Shown here: one piece after another, positions 10,990 to 22,802 of the stretch
Layout of the letters: each line of letters opens with the position of its first letter
Position numbering within the stretch: position 1 is the first letter of the stretch
Assembly (NCBI GenBank): GCA_946800325.1
Contig: OX326958.1
Span: forward strand, 24,449,914-24,513,913
Direction: 5' to 3'
Source of the DNA: Luzula sylvatica
Taxonomy: Eukaryota > Streptophyta > Magnoliopsida > Poales > Juncaceae
Length of the DNA: 64,000 bases
Made by a program: the position numbers and the translations under genes
The notes under the pieces: model-generated
Databases searched by the model: none
What the model was told of the DNA's origin: nothing
What the model saw: only the letters and a program-made list of their open reading frames with translations

Positions 10990-13390
10990 TAATTTTAAAT
11001 ACGATATGTGTTAAGAGCTATTTTAGGCATATTTTAAAGGGTTAAAAAGGGGATTTTAGTACAATATATCACTTAGTTAACATATAAATTATAACAATTT
11101 TAAATATCATTAGAAATTGCTTAGCTATTTGAATTCGTGTTAATTTCAGGGCTAAAAGTAGGAATTTGCCGATTTCGAGATGACGGCTGCATTCCTCTCT
11201 CTTTTCTGATGAATATGATATAAAATATCATAAAATTCGGAGAAGGGATGAGAGAGAAATGAAAAGAGAGAAAGTGGGACTAACTTGTGGGTCCCACATG
11301 AAGACGTAAATTTTTTACTTCGAATCAAGCAAAACTAAGACCAGATCTGGATTCCTCTCGTTCTCCTGATCAAAATGGTATATTCACATTAATTAATTGG
11401 ACAAAGAATGAAAGAGAAATGAAGAGAGAGAAAGTGGGTCCCACACCCGAGTGATCCGTTACACGAATGGCCACACAGAACAGCCCACACCAAATCCAAA
11501 CAACCCAGCAACAACCCATCAACCCAACACTGTTTAGAAGATCTTCTGTGGCCCGGATTCTGTTCAGCCCAAAGAAAGCCCAAGAATCAACACAATATGG
11601 ATCATAACACGAGTAGCTAAAGCTAGTGTCACAGAAGATCTGACAAGTAACTACCACTTCAGCAATTACTGTGCATAACTACCTTGTATCTTCTATCCAT
11701 TATCTTATTAATGGACATCTCCATTGGAATTCCAGTAAACAAATTTGAACTATGAAAAATCAAGATCAAGCTGAAACCAGAAATCAATGGACGCGTCATA
11801 ACGTTCGATTCGGTGGACCAAATCCAGTGATCCAAATATCAAACTTGCACTAAATGAGATCGTGGAGATGATGGTTGGGTTAAATTCGCAAGACCTTGTC
11901 TCGGAAGCACGAATTTTGCCTATAAAGGCTCGGGTTCTGGTTCATAGTAAAGGGAGATCGAAGGAGAGACCAATTTATCCCATTCCAAAGCTTAAACCAC
12001 TTTAATCTAGCCACAAGAAAGGATCTTTGAGAGTTTGTTAGGGATCTGAGACACCAGAAGTGGGAATTCGTCTTCCCACTTCATACCAGATCCTAGATCA
12101 GGTGTGTTCTCGAGTAAGAAGGAGCGTTGAGGTGTTGGTGACATTGGAACACACTCAAGAGAGATCAATACAACCCTCGTCAAGAGCCATTTCAACCAAA
12201 TTACCCACATGCCCCTGACAAGGGCATTGCAGATTTATTCAGGGGTTTTTCAGGGAAATTGAGCGTTGTCGAGAAGAATTGAACACTCTCCATCCTTCAT
12301 ATACTCCCGTTAGACCCAAACCTTGGTGGAGGAGCAATCTGAAGCCACGCTCTCACGCACTTAGGTGATTTCTTTCCTTGTTGGTATAGATTTAGGGTTT
12401 TAAAGCTTGGTTTTGGTGATTTATTGTGTCCAACAGTGTTATTTATGTGTAATATTGCTTAATTATGATTACAAACCTTTTTCATATTTTTCTGGATTTT
12501 ATTTGAATTTATTACGAATTTTCCTTGTCATGAAACCCTAATTTCTGTTAATCACTGTCTAACTTTATTAATTAATTATAGAATTACTCATAACTTTTTA
12601 ATTGTCATTCAATACTGATTCTTGTAGATATTGATCTGTTCTTGAAATACCTTTTTACATATTTTAATTTGGAATTTTGGTTGAATTGTTATTGATTTTT
12701 AAAGTTCACTCAAAACCTAAATTCCAGTTGCCAGATTTTTGACCTAATTTCACAGAATTCGAATTTAAAGAACATCTTGCTTGACCATTTTTAATTGATT
12801 TATAGATTGATCTGGATCGATCCAGTTAATTGATATTCAAGTTCAAACAATCTATTTTCATACCCTTTTTGAATCATCTGTTTTGGTTTTATTTTCCATT
12901 TGTTATAGAATTTTGAATATTGAACTTTATATCCTGGATCAAGGGCTTAATTGTAAAACTGTTTGAATCTTTGGGTTTGTACAAGTTTGTGTATGAATTG
13001 TAAAATACCTAGACCATTATAAACAAAACCAAGTTTACCACTGAATAATACCAAGATCGTACTTCAATTCTATACCAGTATCAGCTCATTTGGTGTTCAA
13101 GATCTCAAGTTATTAAATTTGCAAAACAGTTCAGAACTAATATTGATTCGAAAACTTAACTGGATATTTTCACAAATATGCCAGGGACTGTTTTGTAAAT
13201 AGTTAATAACTTTTTTATCTGCAACTCAAAATTGCACCAAATTTGTACCAGACCTCATTTACATGATAGTGAACATATTTAGAAAGTTTTATTTTGTTTC
13301 ATAAAGTTTTGAATTAAATATTAATTTAATAATGCATTTATTCCTCGTGGACCGATACCCCTATTTATCACATACTATATTTAACCAAAA
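10990..13390. other. Foreign non-coding insert inside element B
   Basis: No similarity to any Copia copy in the window can be seen here, and there is no convincing ORF. The left part is AT-rich with purine-rich GAGAGAGAAA blocks repeated at about 11,247-11,275 and 11,407-11,435. A TATA-like CCTATAAAGGC lies near 11,918, followed by a leader-like region. This could be an LTR or leader of another retrotransposon family (Ty3-like in general look), but no terminal repeats or target duplication were found. Confidence 0.4.
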
Positions 13391-14545
13391 AATCTTTTGT
13401 TTTGAGGAAACCGGATCAACGTTCATCGGTTCAACATTCGTTTGCGGGTCTCGAATTTCTTTGAGATCTATTTCAGTCTCATTCACTCGCCTAGAGATAA
13501 AGTCCTCCTCAAGGAAGACTCCTTTTCGAGCTACGAAAACTTTATTTTCGATTGGAAGATAGAAATAATATCCTTTTGTTTCCTTAGGATACCCGACAAA
13601 TAAAAAATTTTCAGATTTGGGTTCGAGCTTATCCGAAATCAATTTTCGAACATATGCTTCACAACCCCAAATCTTAACAAAAGACAACTTTGGAGATTTT
13701 CCAAACCACATCTCATATGGCGTCTTTTCTACCGATTTAGAAGGTATGCGGTTCAATAAGAAAGCCGCTGTCTCTAGGGCATATCCCCAAAACGATTTTG
13801 GAAGGGATGTTTGACTCATCATGGATCGAACCATGTACAACAAGGTCCGATTCCTCCTCTCGGACACACCATTCCATTGTGGCGATCCTGCCGGAGTCCA
13901 TTGTGGAACTATTCCACAATCTTTTAGATGATATTCAAACTCATAGCTCAAATATTCGCCACCTCGATCCGATCGAATGGCTTTAATTTTCTTGCCAAGC
14001 TGATTTTCAACTTCGTTTTGAAACTCTTTGAACTTTTCAAAGGTCTCTGCTTTAGTACGCATCAAATAGATATATCCATATCTACTATGATCGTCCATAA
14101 ACGTAACAAAGTATCGATATCCTCCTCTTGCCTCGATGCTCATCGGTCCACATACATCGGAATGTATGAGTTCCAATAGATCGTTGGACCGCTCTCCGAC
14201 CTTGGAGAATGGTGCCTTTGTCATCTTGCCAAGCAAACAAGATTCGCAATTACCAAATGAATCAAATTCAAATGAGTCTAGCATTCCATCTTTATGGAGT
14301 CTAGCAATGCGTTTCTCATTCACGTGACCGAGACGACAATGCCAAAAGAAAGTCTGATTATCAACTTTAGGTTTAATCCTTTTCGCATTAATGTTATACA
14401 TGGACTCATTATTTCCGTGATCGAAATTCAACACATAAAGACCACTTTCTAACAGAACATTTCCATAGATAATATAATCCTTAAATATCGACAACTCATT
14501 ATTCCTAATAACGAATTCGTAACCATCATTGGCTAGTTTCGACAC
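13361..14545 (-). pseudogene. Copia integrase region of element B
   Basis: An open frame of 394 codons. It contains the GAG-pre-integrase segment with an HHCC zinc site (H69, H74, C100, C103) and the integrase core triad in HSDVCGP (D130), RSDRGGE (D193) and NGVSERRNRT (E229), followed by the conserved KETKGYYFY C-terminal segment near 321-329. In an intact element it would cut and join retrotransposon DNA into the host genome. The frame follows the gag-protease ORF after a few bases and is offset by an apparent 1-bp loss around 14,560, so the polyprotein is broken. The C-terminal end runs into the foreign insert at about 13,390, so RT and RNase H are missing. Confidence 0.85.
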
Positions 14546-14550
14546 ACTTA

Positions 14551-15660
14551 TTATATTCTTACATAATGTTGGTACATAATAACATTATTTAGTACTAATA
14601 TAAGTCCACTAGGCAAAGTCAAATTAACTACTCCTACGGCAAACGCAGCAACTCTTGTTCCATTCCTGACGCGTAGATCGACTTCACCCTTTTCCATCCT
14701 ACGACTATTTTGTAGAACCTGCATATTTCGACAAATATGAGTCCCACATCCGGTATCCAATACCCAATTAGTCATAGTTGAAATATTAACTTCAATAACG
14801 TTAATACCTGAGAGGCCGGTTGCTGAAATCGCCTTGCCCTTCTTCACCTCCTCGAGGTAAGACTTGCAATCACGCTTCCAATGTCCAGCCTTGTGACAAT
14901 GGTAGCATGTCTCATCTTTGGATTTATCCTTTCCCTTTTTATTCGGCTTTGAACGTTTCTTAGCCGAATCGCCCTTGGACTTTGATCTCTTACGATCCTT
15001 ATTCTGAATTGTGAGAACATTTCCGGCAACTCTTGCCTTGTTCTCTCCGGACGACTTCAAAGTCTCCGATTCAAAATTCTTGAGCATTCCGTGAAGCTCA
15101 GGGATCGTCTTATCCATCGAATGCATGTGATAGTTAGTCACGAACGGAGAAAACATTGGAGGAAGTGCACACAAGATCAAATCTTGTTGCATAATCTTCA
15201 ACAATTTCTCTCCTAGCCTCTCTAGACGGTCTATGAGAGATTGCACCTTCAAAACGTGAGTGCTTACCGAAGACCCCGAAGGCATCTTGCAGTTTACCAA
15301 CTCTTTGAGCGTACTGAACCTTTCAATACGCTCCTGCTCTTGGAACATTTTCTTGAGCACAACGTTTATCGAGTATGCATCCGAGTCCTCAAACTGCTTT
15401 TGAAGACTAGCGTCCATACATGCCAACATGAGGCACGTAACGTCATTTGAGTCCTTCTTAAGTTTCTCAAACGCGGCCTTTTCATCGGCCGTAGCATCGG
15501 GGCCCGGTTCTACTAATTTCGTATCCAATACGTGACTCTTGCCCTCTTGCCTGAGAACTATTCTCAGGTTTCGGTGCAAGTCTAAATAGTTCCGACCCAC
15601 TAGCTTTTTCCTTTCTAATACCGATCTAATCGATAAGGTGTTGGTGTTTCTAGAAGACAT
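14551..15660 (-). CDS. Copia gag-protease ORF of element B
   Basis: This 369-codon ORF starts at the ATG at 15,660. Residues 18-200 match the Copia gag pattern (NYLDLHRNLRIVL near 24-36, helical capsid core, HSMDKTIPELHGMLK near 180-194). A basic linker leads to a CCHC zinc knuckle CYHCHKAGHWKRDC (252-265), an RNA-binding motif. The aspartic protease site LDTGCGTHIC lies at 301-310, with D302 as catalytic residue. In a full element the product would assemble the particle and process the polyprotein. The reading frame is lost near 14,560, before the integrase. It is the best preserved gag in the window and might still yield a Gag-like protein if transcribed, but B's PBS is deleted. Confidence 0.85.
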   Translation of the reverse strand: MSSRNTNTLSIRSVLERKKLVGRNYLDLHRNLRIVLRQEGKSHVLDTKLVEPGPDATADEKAAFEKLKKDSNDVTCLMLACMDASLQKQFEDSDAYSINVVLKKMFQEQERIERFSTLKELVNCKMPSGSSVSTHVLKVQSLIDRLERLGEKLLKIMQQDLILCALPPMFSPFVTNYHMHSMDKTIPELHGMLKNFESETLKSSGENKARVAGNVLTIQNKDRKRSKSKGDSAKKRSKPNKKGKDKSKDETCYHCHKAGHWKRDCKSYLEEVKKGKAISATGLSGINVIEVNISTMTNWVLDTGCGTHICRNMQVLQNSRRMEKGEVDLRVRNGTRVAAFAVGVVNLTLPSGLILVLNNVIMYQHYVRI

Positions 15661-15819
15661 ATTCTACAAATGATAAAAGATTGATTACTAACGTTGTGTA
15701 CTTATCTTATAGGCTTATATGATGATTATATGATAGTGCTATTTTATCGAATCGATAACCCTCATACCGATACGGGACTCCAAGTCCATAACACTCAAGA
15801 CCCATATTTTACGATCCTT

Positions 15820-16152
15820 CCATAAGTGACTATGGCCGACAAATGAGATCTCGATATTTTAGGTAGGATTAAATCCAATCGTATCCAATACGACTCTCGT
15901 TCCTTTATAGAATTTCGGTGACGAATCGTATCCAATACAATCCATGTTCCCTGTGTGCATTCTATTTATGCCCCGAACTCCAATCGGATTGGCTTGGACG
16001 GTTAAGTCACAACCATATCCAACGTATCGTTCAATCGAACTACTCACGTGCCCGACTATGGCCTGAAACCACGTGCCCAATTAACGCTTACCACCCGCAC
16101 CAATATATACAATAGTACGTGCCCGATTATGGCCTGAAACCACGCACTATGT
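15820..16152 (-). other. Leader hairpin series of element B
   Basis: Sense-strand hairpins lie at about 16,151-16,114 (AGTGCGTG/CACGTACT, 8 pairs with one G-U), 16,076-16,045 (CACGTG/CACGTG) and 15,852-15,820 (a weak CAT/ATG stem in the position of TCCCAT/ATGGGA in A). All share a loop core GGCCATARTCGG or a near variant. The middle hairpin replaces ACTGATAAG/CTTATTAGT of A at the homologous place, so the stem sequence changed completely while pairing was kept. At 15,987-15,975 B has the bare palindrome CCAATCCGATTGG, where A carries a hairpin module. Confidence 0.55.
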
Positions 16153-16437
16153 CATATCAATCTCGATGGTTGTGGATATGGAAGGCATTTCCATGACTTA
16201 AATATTATGAGGGATCATGCCATTGCATGTTTCTAAATTCGTAACATAATTATATTATATCACTATCACAAGATTTTCGATATGCATATGATTTTATTTG
16301 GGAGTCTAATTATTCTAAATAATTATCTAATTATATGCTAGTATGATTGATGCCGATCAAATCGATATAAAAAACTCAAAATTCCAAGTTTTGTAGCCAA
16401 AGTTATCACGAAAACAAAATCAGCAACCAGAGACCAG

Positions 16438-16870
16438 TCCGTTATAACGCACCATAGTCCGTTACAACGGACCTCCAGTCTCCTTGGCACTCCGTTACAA
16501 CGGAACTCTAGTCCGTTACAACGCTATTTAATCGGGTGATTGTCCAAAATTGCCAAAAACATGTCCGTTATAACGCAACCTAGGTCCGTTACAACGCTAT
16601 TTTCTGCAAACCTTTGTCCAAATTTCCAGTAACCAGTCCGTTATAACGCAACATAATGTCCGTTACAACGGACCAACTGCGAAGGCTTCCGTTACAACGG
16701 ACTCCAAAAGACACCCTAGGCATCCCCGCATCCTCGTATCATATACAGGGTCTGTTACAACGGAACTCCAAGTCCGTTGCAACGGACTATGTGATACTGG
16801 CAAATTTTCCCCAATTCCTGTATCCTATACAGTGTCCGTTACAACGGACAAACCAGTCCGTTATAACGGA
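16438..16870 (-). repeat. Dyad array in element B leader
   Basis: About thirteen units of the TCCGTT-N2-AACG type occur, with the central dinucleotide AC, TA or GC. They sit at the same leader position as the array in A. Several are complete dyads such as TCCGTTATAACGGA. Confidence 0.8.
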
Positions 16871-17116
16871 CTATGCGATTTTTGCGCTGTTCAGCCTGTT
16901 TTCGCTCGTTTCCAAAACGATCAATCATGAAACATTTTCACGATCATTCCTAGATACTCTCAATCAACTTTTGATCGATCTCTAGCGAATTTCACTTGTG
17001 ATTTTAATGGAATTTGACGTTCTCTACATGTAACATCATGCAAACGGGTACGAACTTTGATAACCCGTGCGTATATCGAATATACGACTATGATTCGACC
17101 CTCGAATCGATGGCGA

Positions 17117-18109
17117 CCCGCAGCGGAATGAAGGCCTGGTCCGATTCCCCGATTCCCGAGATCACGCCATGACTTCGAGGGTACGATGCAATAGAAGGAT
17201 AGATTCATACCGGTGCAAAATTGGTTGCACTCGAAGGGTTGATCGCTGCCTTCTATCTTCTGTCACGTTGGTGACAATCCGCGCATCCCACACCACGCGT
17301 ATTCCACCGTTCGTTGACTTCGCCGATTCGCTTGATTTCGTCTCCGAAACAATCTACTCGTCCGAATCGATCACAACCGTGAGAGCCTCAGATGTTGCTC
17401 CTCTACGTACGTGTATCCACCTTGATTCGTAAGACGCCGGTCGCGAGTACAACTGCCTAGACGATGTACGGCGAACTTGCTCGATCGAATTGATCCTCTA
17501 TCTTTCGAGAAACTCTTTTCTCGATTTCTCTCTCTTCGCACCTTTTCACTATCGAAAGATTAAATCTGAATTCTCTCTTTCTTTTAGTCTCTTTGGCAGA
17601 ATGAATTGCTCAATTACTTTTTCTGGATGAGAGAAAGTATCCTATTTATATCAAAATAGGATTAGGATTAGCCAAGAGGCATGTATATCCAATATACACC
17701 CTTTCACACAGAAAAGTGCATGAACCTGTTCAGTATTATGTCCAGACGAAATTGATAAATTTCTCTGACAGAAAATCAACTAACATGAAAGTTGTAGATA
17801 ATCTTATTATCTACATAACTCAATTTGGCCCAGACCAATTGGAGTTCGTATGCAAAAGTTATGACTGTTTTACTAACTGTATGTCATACTGTTGCACCCT
17901 TTCGGTATTTCACATAAACGACACTTATACTTCGTTCATCTGAAATATATTTCTACATGAAGGTTATAGATAATCTCATTATCTATCTAACCCAATTTGA
18001 ACCATTCAAATCGGATTTTTCCACTGAAAGTTATGGCTACAAATGTACGCTTACATTCGTTCATCCTTGTGTACACTTTTACGGTTGATCCGAAACTGTA
18101 TTTCTTTCA
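17117..18109 (-). repeat. 5' LTR of element B, inner end deleted
   Basis: The sequence is closely similar to the A LTR over most of its length and ends at TTTCTTTCA followed by the TTCCG target duplication. The inner end is lost: CGATGGCGA from the leader joins directly to CCCGCAGCGG of the LTR, removing the LTR terminus and the PBS. Confidence 0.85.
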
Positions 18110-18114
18110 TTCCG

Positions 18115-20028
18115 TCCATCAATAATTTCAACGTATGATCAAATCGGCTTTCGTCACATTTAACGTAACTAAACCTTCAATGGTCACATACACTAATACA
18201 GTTGAATGACATGAATCATGATGTGGACATGTCTATTTCCAACTTGGTCCTCCTAAAAATTAATTTGGTGACATCCTTAAAACCGTCTCCTTTAATAACT
18301 TAACGAGACAAACTGTCTCCTTTAAAACCGCATTGAGACAATCCGTCTCCTTTAATGCCTTAATGAGACAAACCGTCTCCTTTAAACCGTATTGAGATAA
18401 CTTGTCTCCTATAATACCTTAATGAGACAAACCATCTCCTTTAAACCGTATTGACACGAACCTTGTTTAAATCAGAGTAAAGTGATAAAAATAACTTTAA
18501 TTCTGCAGAATAACCATAATACCTAATAAACTTGAAAAACTTTATAACCGTATCATATATATGTCTATAATATATGATTTATATCACGTGTCTATATAAT
18601 AATAATTGTACAAATATTTACTCCCACTATAACCGAATATCCTTAATCGAAATTACCCCCATATAAGCAACGTCTTGCTTATGTAACATTTTTGGGTAAA
18701 TATATTTTATTGGAGTTTGTACCAATATATATGATAGACAAATATTACTCTGTTTTTCTTTCACAACTTTCATTGTTGTATTTCATAATTGTTAATTGTC
18801 ATGCAATAATTTAGTGGTCTACAAATAAATGTCCACTATATATGCATCAATCATGACAAAATTTCACAATCATTTTTCTTTATTATTATTATTATTATTA
18901 AAGTCGGTATACTTAATGATTTCAAAATTTATCCGACATTTGATATATGAGCATTTAACCTTTTGTTTTTTTTAACATTTATTCACTTACTCCCACATAA
19001 CTAATGGTATATTTAATAATTAACAAAATCCATCTCAAAACCAAACAAGATGATTTTGTTATAAAACCAAAAATATCTATACCGATATCAATGTTCTTGA
19101 GATGTCTAAGTTTGTCTTTTTTCGGCTAAACAAAAATTATAGTCGTATTACCCCCGCAAACAAGACATCTTTAAAGAACCATATTTCCAATAAATGTGAG
19201 AACCGAATTAATGTTAAATAAAGAACTATAATCAAGCATTGTATTGCTCACCAAAATAACCGAATAATAATAATAATAAATTCAATTAAATGTTATCATC
19301 ATCATCATCGAGATATCCCTTTTCCGTTAATATTTTGACTTTGACAAATCATATTAACTTCTTATTGATATCCTCGCGTAGTAATCAAGAATTGATAATA
19401 AATTAACGTGTCAACAAATTAACCTTTCTTTGGGCCGATTAAATAAATCACACGTAAGCCAAATAATTATCACACACTTATTACCACAGATCTATATTAA
19501 ATTATATTAAATATTGCCTTCCTTTGGGTCGGTCAATATTTAAATAATATCATACACAAATCATTTTTATATTTTAAAATATAATTAATTTCAACAAGAG
19601 ATGTCACTTTGGCGACATGTTGTTGACCTTAATTAATCTTAAAATACATACCTTAAACCTTCCAATTCAACATAAAATTATACCGTAATATGGATAATTT
19701 CCTTAATTTTAATATTCAGAATTTTCATATCCACAATTTCCATATTCCAAATTTTTATATTTAGAATTTCCAAATTTGGAATTTTAATTTCTGGAATTTT
19801 AAAATTCGGAATTTTCATGTTCCATATTTCAATCCAGAATTTCCAGATTCATAATTCCGAACACTCTTTTTCAATAAGTTTGCAATTTCCATGCAATTTT
19901 AAAATTCGTAATATGGTAAGTTTCTACACTCCTTGCATTTCCATTCATTTCTAGTAAGTTTTATAAGTTTGCAATTCAAAAACAAGAAAACCTAACATGG
20001 ACCGAACACTCATTTTAATTAGTATAAT
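18115..20028. other. Internal remains of element C, non-coding
   Basis: Joining across elements A and B, this is the continuation of C beyond B's target site. I see no protein-coding similarity. It holds a GAGAC/GTCTC minisatellite (18,281-18,453), simple repeats such as ATT triplets near 18,882-18,899, and AT-rich blocks with repeated GGAATTT-like words at about 19,690-19,860. Confidence 0.4.
18281..18453. repeat. Minisatellite with GAGAC/GTCTC dyads
   Basis: Units of about 30 bp repeat roughly five to six times. Most contain GAGAC, a 4-6 bp spacer and GTCTC followed by CTTTAA. The arms are inverted repeats, so each unit is a small dyad. Confidence 0.75.
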
Positions 20029-20635
20029 TCTATACTTTTCCCTGGCTCCTGGTTGAGCCACGTCAGCAGGGGCCTTTTTGTAAAAAAAAAAAATTAATTT
20101 ACATTTTGGTCCTTTTTTATTTATATTTTGGTCCTTTTTATTTCAAAAAATTACACTTTGGTCCTTTTTTTATTTATATTTTGGTCCTCCAAGTTTAAAA
20201 AAATACATTTTGGTCCAGGGGCCTCTTTGTAAGAAATTTTTTAATTTACATATTGGTCCTTTTTTTATTACATTTTGGTCCTTTTTAGTTGAAAAAGCTA
20301 TATTTTGGTCCTTTTTAATTTTGTTTTGGTCCTTTCAAGTTTAAAATATTACATTTTGGTACTTCATATTTACATCTTTTGATCCTCTTTTATTTACACA
20401 TTTTAATTCGAAAAAAAAAATTAATTCACATTTTGGTCCTTTTTAATTTACATTTTGGTCCTTTTCTGTTTGAAAAATTACATTTCGGTCCTTCTCAGTT
20501 TAAAAATTCCACAACACCACACAAATCGAATCACTGGCCAATACAACGCAGCCGAAAAATTAATACAGAAAAAGCACAAATCATAAAAAAAAACAAATCA
20601 ACGTGCCCCGCGCAATTGCGCAGGGTTATAGCTAG
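20029..20635 (+). mobile_element. Probable non-autonomous Helitron H3
   Basis: The 3' end is typical: a GC hairpin (CCGCGCAATTGCGCAGG) at about 20,607-20,624, then CTAG at 20,632-20,635 followed by T. The 5' end is uncertain; a TC at 20,029 is used, but the preceding base is T rather than A. The body is mostly the TTTTGGTCC repeat. It has no coding capacity. Confidence 0.5.
20101..20500. repeat. TTTTGGTCC interspersed-tandem repeat
   Basis: The word ATTTTGGTCC or a one-base variant occurs about fifteen times in 400 bp with AT-rich spacers of irregular length. A larger unit starting GGCCT-TTTGTAA is also duplicated (20,071 and 20,220). Confidence 0.75.
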
Positions 20636-22735
20636 TTTTCAATAATTGTACGAAACCCAGGATACTAACCTTCCTAACCCCCAAACCTTACCCACCGAAC
20701 AGGCCCTTAGGACCTTGTGTCATTAAGGATCCTAAACAATTGTTTTATCTGCCTTGTTTCAGAAAAATTAAAGCAGTGAGAGGATCTAATAATCTTTAAG
20801 TCGAACAAAAAAAAAACAAGAATAGCCACTTTTGAGCCTAAATTCATATTTTTATTTTTTTTACTGGATCAAGTCAGTTTGAACTTTTGAAGCATTAAAG
20901 CCTAATCAAAGAACGACCAAATATTGGGACATGACCTAATTTACCTGAAAAGTGAAAACTATGATTTGTTTTTCACATTTCCTTAGGTATTAAACACCTA
21001 ATTGCATCAAAACCTAAAACCTACTTTATTAGCCATTAAATACCTAAGTTAATGTGCACTAAATAATTGTATATGTAGGGGCCTTAATCCACATCTAATC
21101 CTAGTCTAAGCTACTCATGAAGGTAAAATTATAGTATTAGCAAATAACAAAAAAATAATAATTGACCCTACGATTTATTTATTTAGGTGGTACCGGACAA
21201 ATTTTCCGGTATTGGGCAAAAACGGTAATCAAAGGAAATGACAATGTTGGTACCGAATTCATGATAGGAGTATAAAAGAATACGAAACAACAAACAAAAA
21301 GGAATAAAATTGACCTCTCAACTACATTGCTTAATTTGCCAAAGTCTTTGGCCTTTGTTTCTCTAATCATTGTGGTAAAAAAGTGACCCCTCAATTTATT
21401 CAAAAATTAAATAGATATTAATTGTTGTTACAAGCATAACATAATTATGGAAGTTCAATTATGCATCATCTACAAATACAATACTTCAATTATGCCCTTC
21501 TAGCTTTTACTATTAAATTTAATTCAAGAAAATATGTATTGGTAATATAATAGAAAATTAACTCTATAAATAAATTAAAACTAGACCATTAAAATAAAAA
21601 TGCTACTTTAAATATTTATCAATTAATTTAGACTTACTCGCTTTTAAAGTAAGAATTAATGTTATAGACCAAATAAATAATTAGAAAAATTAGATTAATT
21701 TATGTTAGATACTTCTGCCACCACCCTCCTGCATTATCCTTCAAGTCAAGGTTTGATGAAAAAAATAAAAATAAGACCTGCAACACCTCTTCAACCTTCT
21801 TTAAGATTTTATATTTTTATTTTTATTTTTATCTACGTCACATTTCATTAATAACCTTACAAAACCTGCAAATATTAACGCAATAAAGTTTATGTTTACC
21901 TATTAATGTTGTCATTACATTAACTACACCATTGCTATTTCTCGGGACAGGACATCATATATTTCTCAAGCTTTTATCACATTTATATACACACAAGGCA
22001 ACTTCAACAATACATTTAAAATCTTGTTCATACGTGACGTTCTAAAATTTTCTAATATAATTTATAACACATGCGGAATGTATACACAACATGAGAAAGT
22101 GAGGCTCTAACTAACTTAATATGTTAACATATTTAATTTGTATTTTATATTATATTCTACATTATATACTACCCTTCAACTTCACATGCAAAACTATTTT
22201 TTTTCTAAAATATCAATTCAATCTTGGTGTAGGAATCATGTCCTATCATTCTCGACAGCAAAGTTTACTAAACAAAAATAAGATACGTTAACTCAAAATC
22301 AACTTCAAATAGTGATAATTAAAATATTGGATCTTACATGTAGATTTTGCATAGAAAAATAATAATGTGACCCCTCCAATTAAATACCACCTATTTACTA
22401 TGTAATAAATAACATTTGACCCATCTTTAAAGGACCCAAATGAAGATATGATAAGTATATACAAATTTATATTAGAAATATATAATAGATATACAATAAT
22501 ATTTATTGAACATATAGAAGTACATGTCAATATTCCTACAAGTATATTAGACACATAATACTATATTATTTTGTTTCTTTTCATTAATGGCGAATGTAAA
22601 TTAATGTGAGAACATACCATAGTACCATGGTCTCCTCCCTAGTTAAGAGGATTCACCCCAATTATATTTGGACTGAATTTTAAGAAACTTAATTCACGAA
22701 TAGTGAATATATTTGGTTTCATATTTTTATTGATA
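20636..22735. other. AT-rich intergenic DNA
   Basis: No gene is seen. At 20,759-20,945 lies the second copy of the direct repeat found at about 1,019-1,165. The remainder is AT-rich, and its ORFs are short and of biased composition. Confidence 0.4.
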
Positions 22736-22802
22736 ATACCAACGAGACTTGAATCCATGACCTATGATATTTTGTGATTAGCACATCACCACCAGGCCAT
22801 GG
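22736..22802 (-). mobile_element. tRNA-derived SINE head (fragment)
   Basis: On the minus strand a box A-like TGGCCTGGTGG (near 22,800) is followed about 40 bases later by a box B-like GATTCAAGTCTC (near 22,757-22,745). This is the internal RNA polymerase III promoter layout of plant SINEs. It does not fold as a complete tRNA. The 3' end and target duplication were not identified. Confidence 0.5.

Larger units (their letters stand above)
10200..18109 (-). mobile_element. Ty1/Copia retrotransposon B, internally rearranged
   Basis: The element is a relative of A on the minus strand. Its outer ends are intact and flanked by a 5-bp duplication TTCCG (10,195-10,199 and 18,110-18,114), so it inserted as one unit. 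The 5' LTR remains at 17,117-18,109 and the 3' LTR only at 10,200-10,989. Gag-protease and integrase ORFs are long and well conserved. RT, RNase H, PPT and the rest of the 3' LTR are absent and replaced by unrelated DNA (about 10,990-13,390). A deletion of roughly 43 bp relative to A removed the PBS and the inner LTR end near 17,116. Confidence 0.85.
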
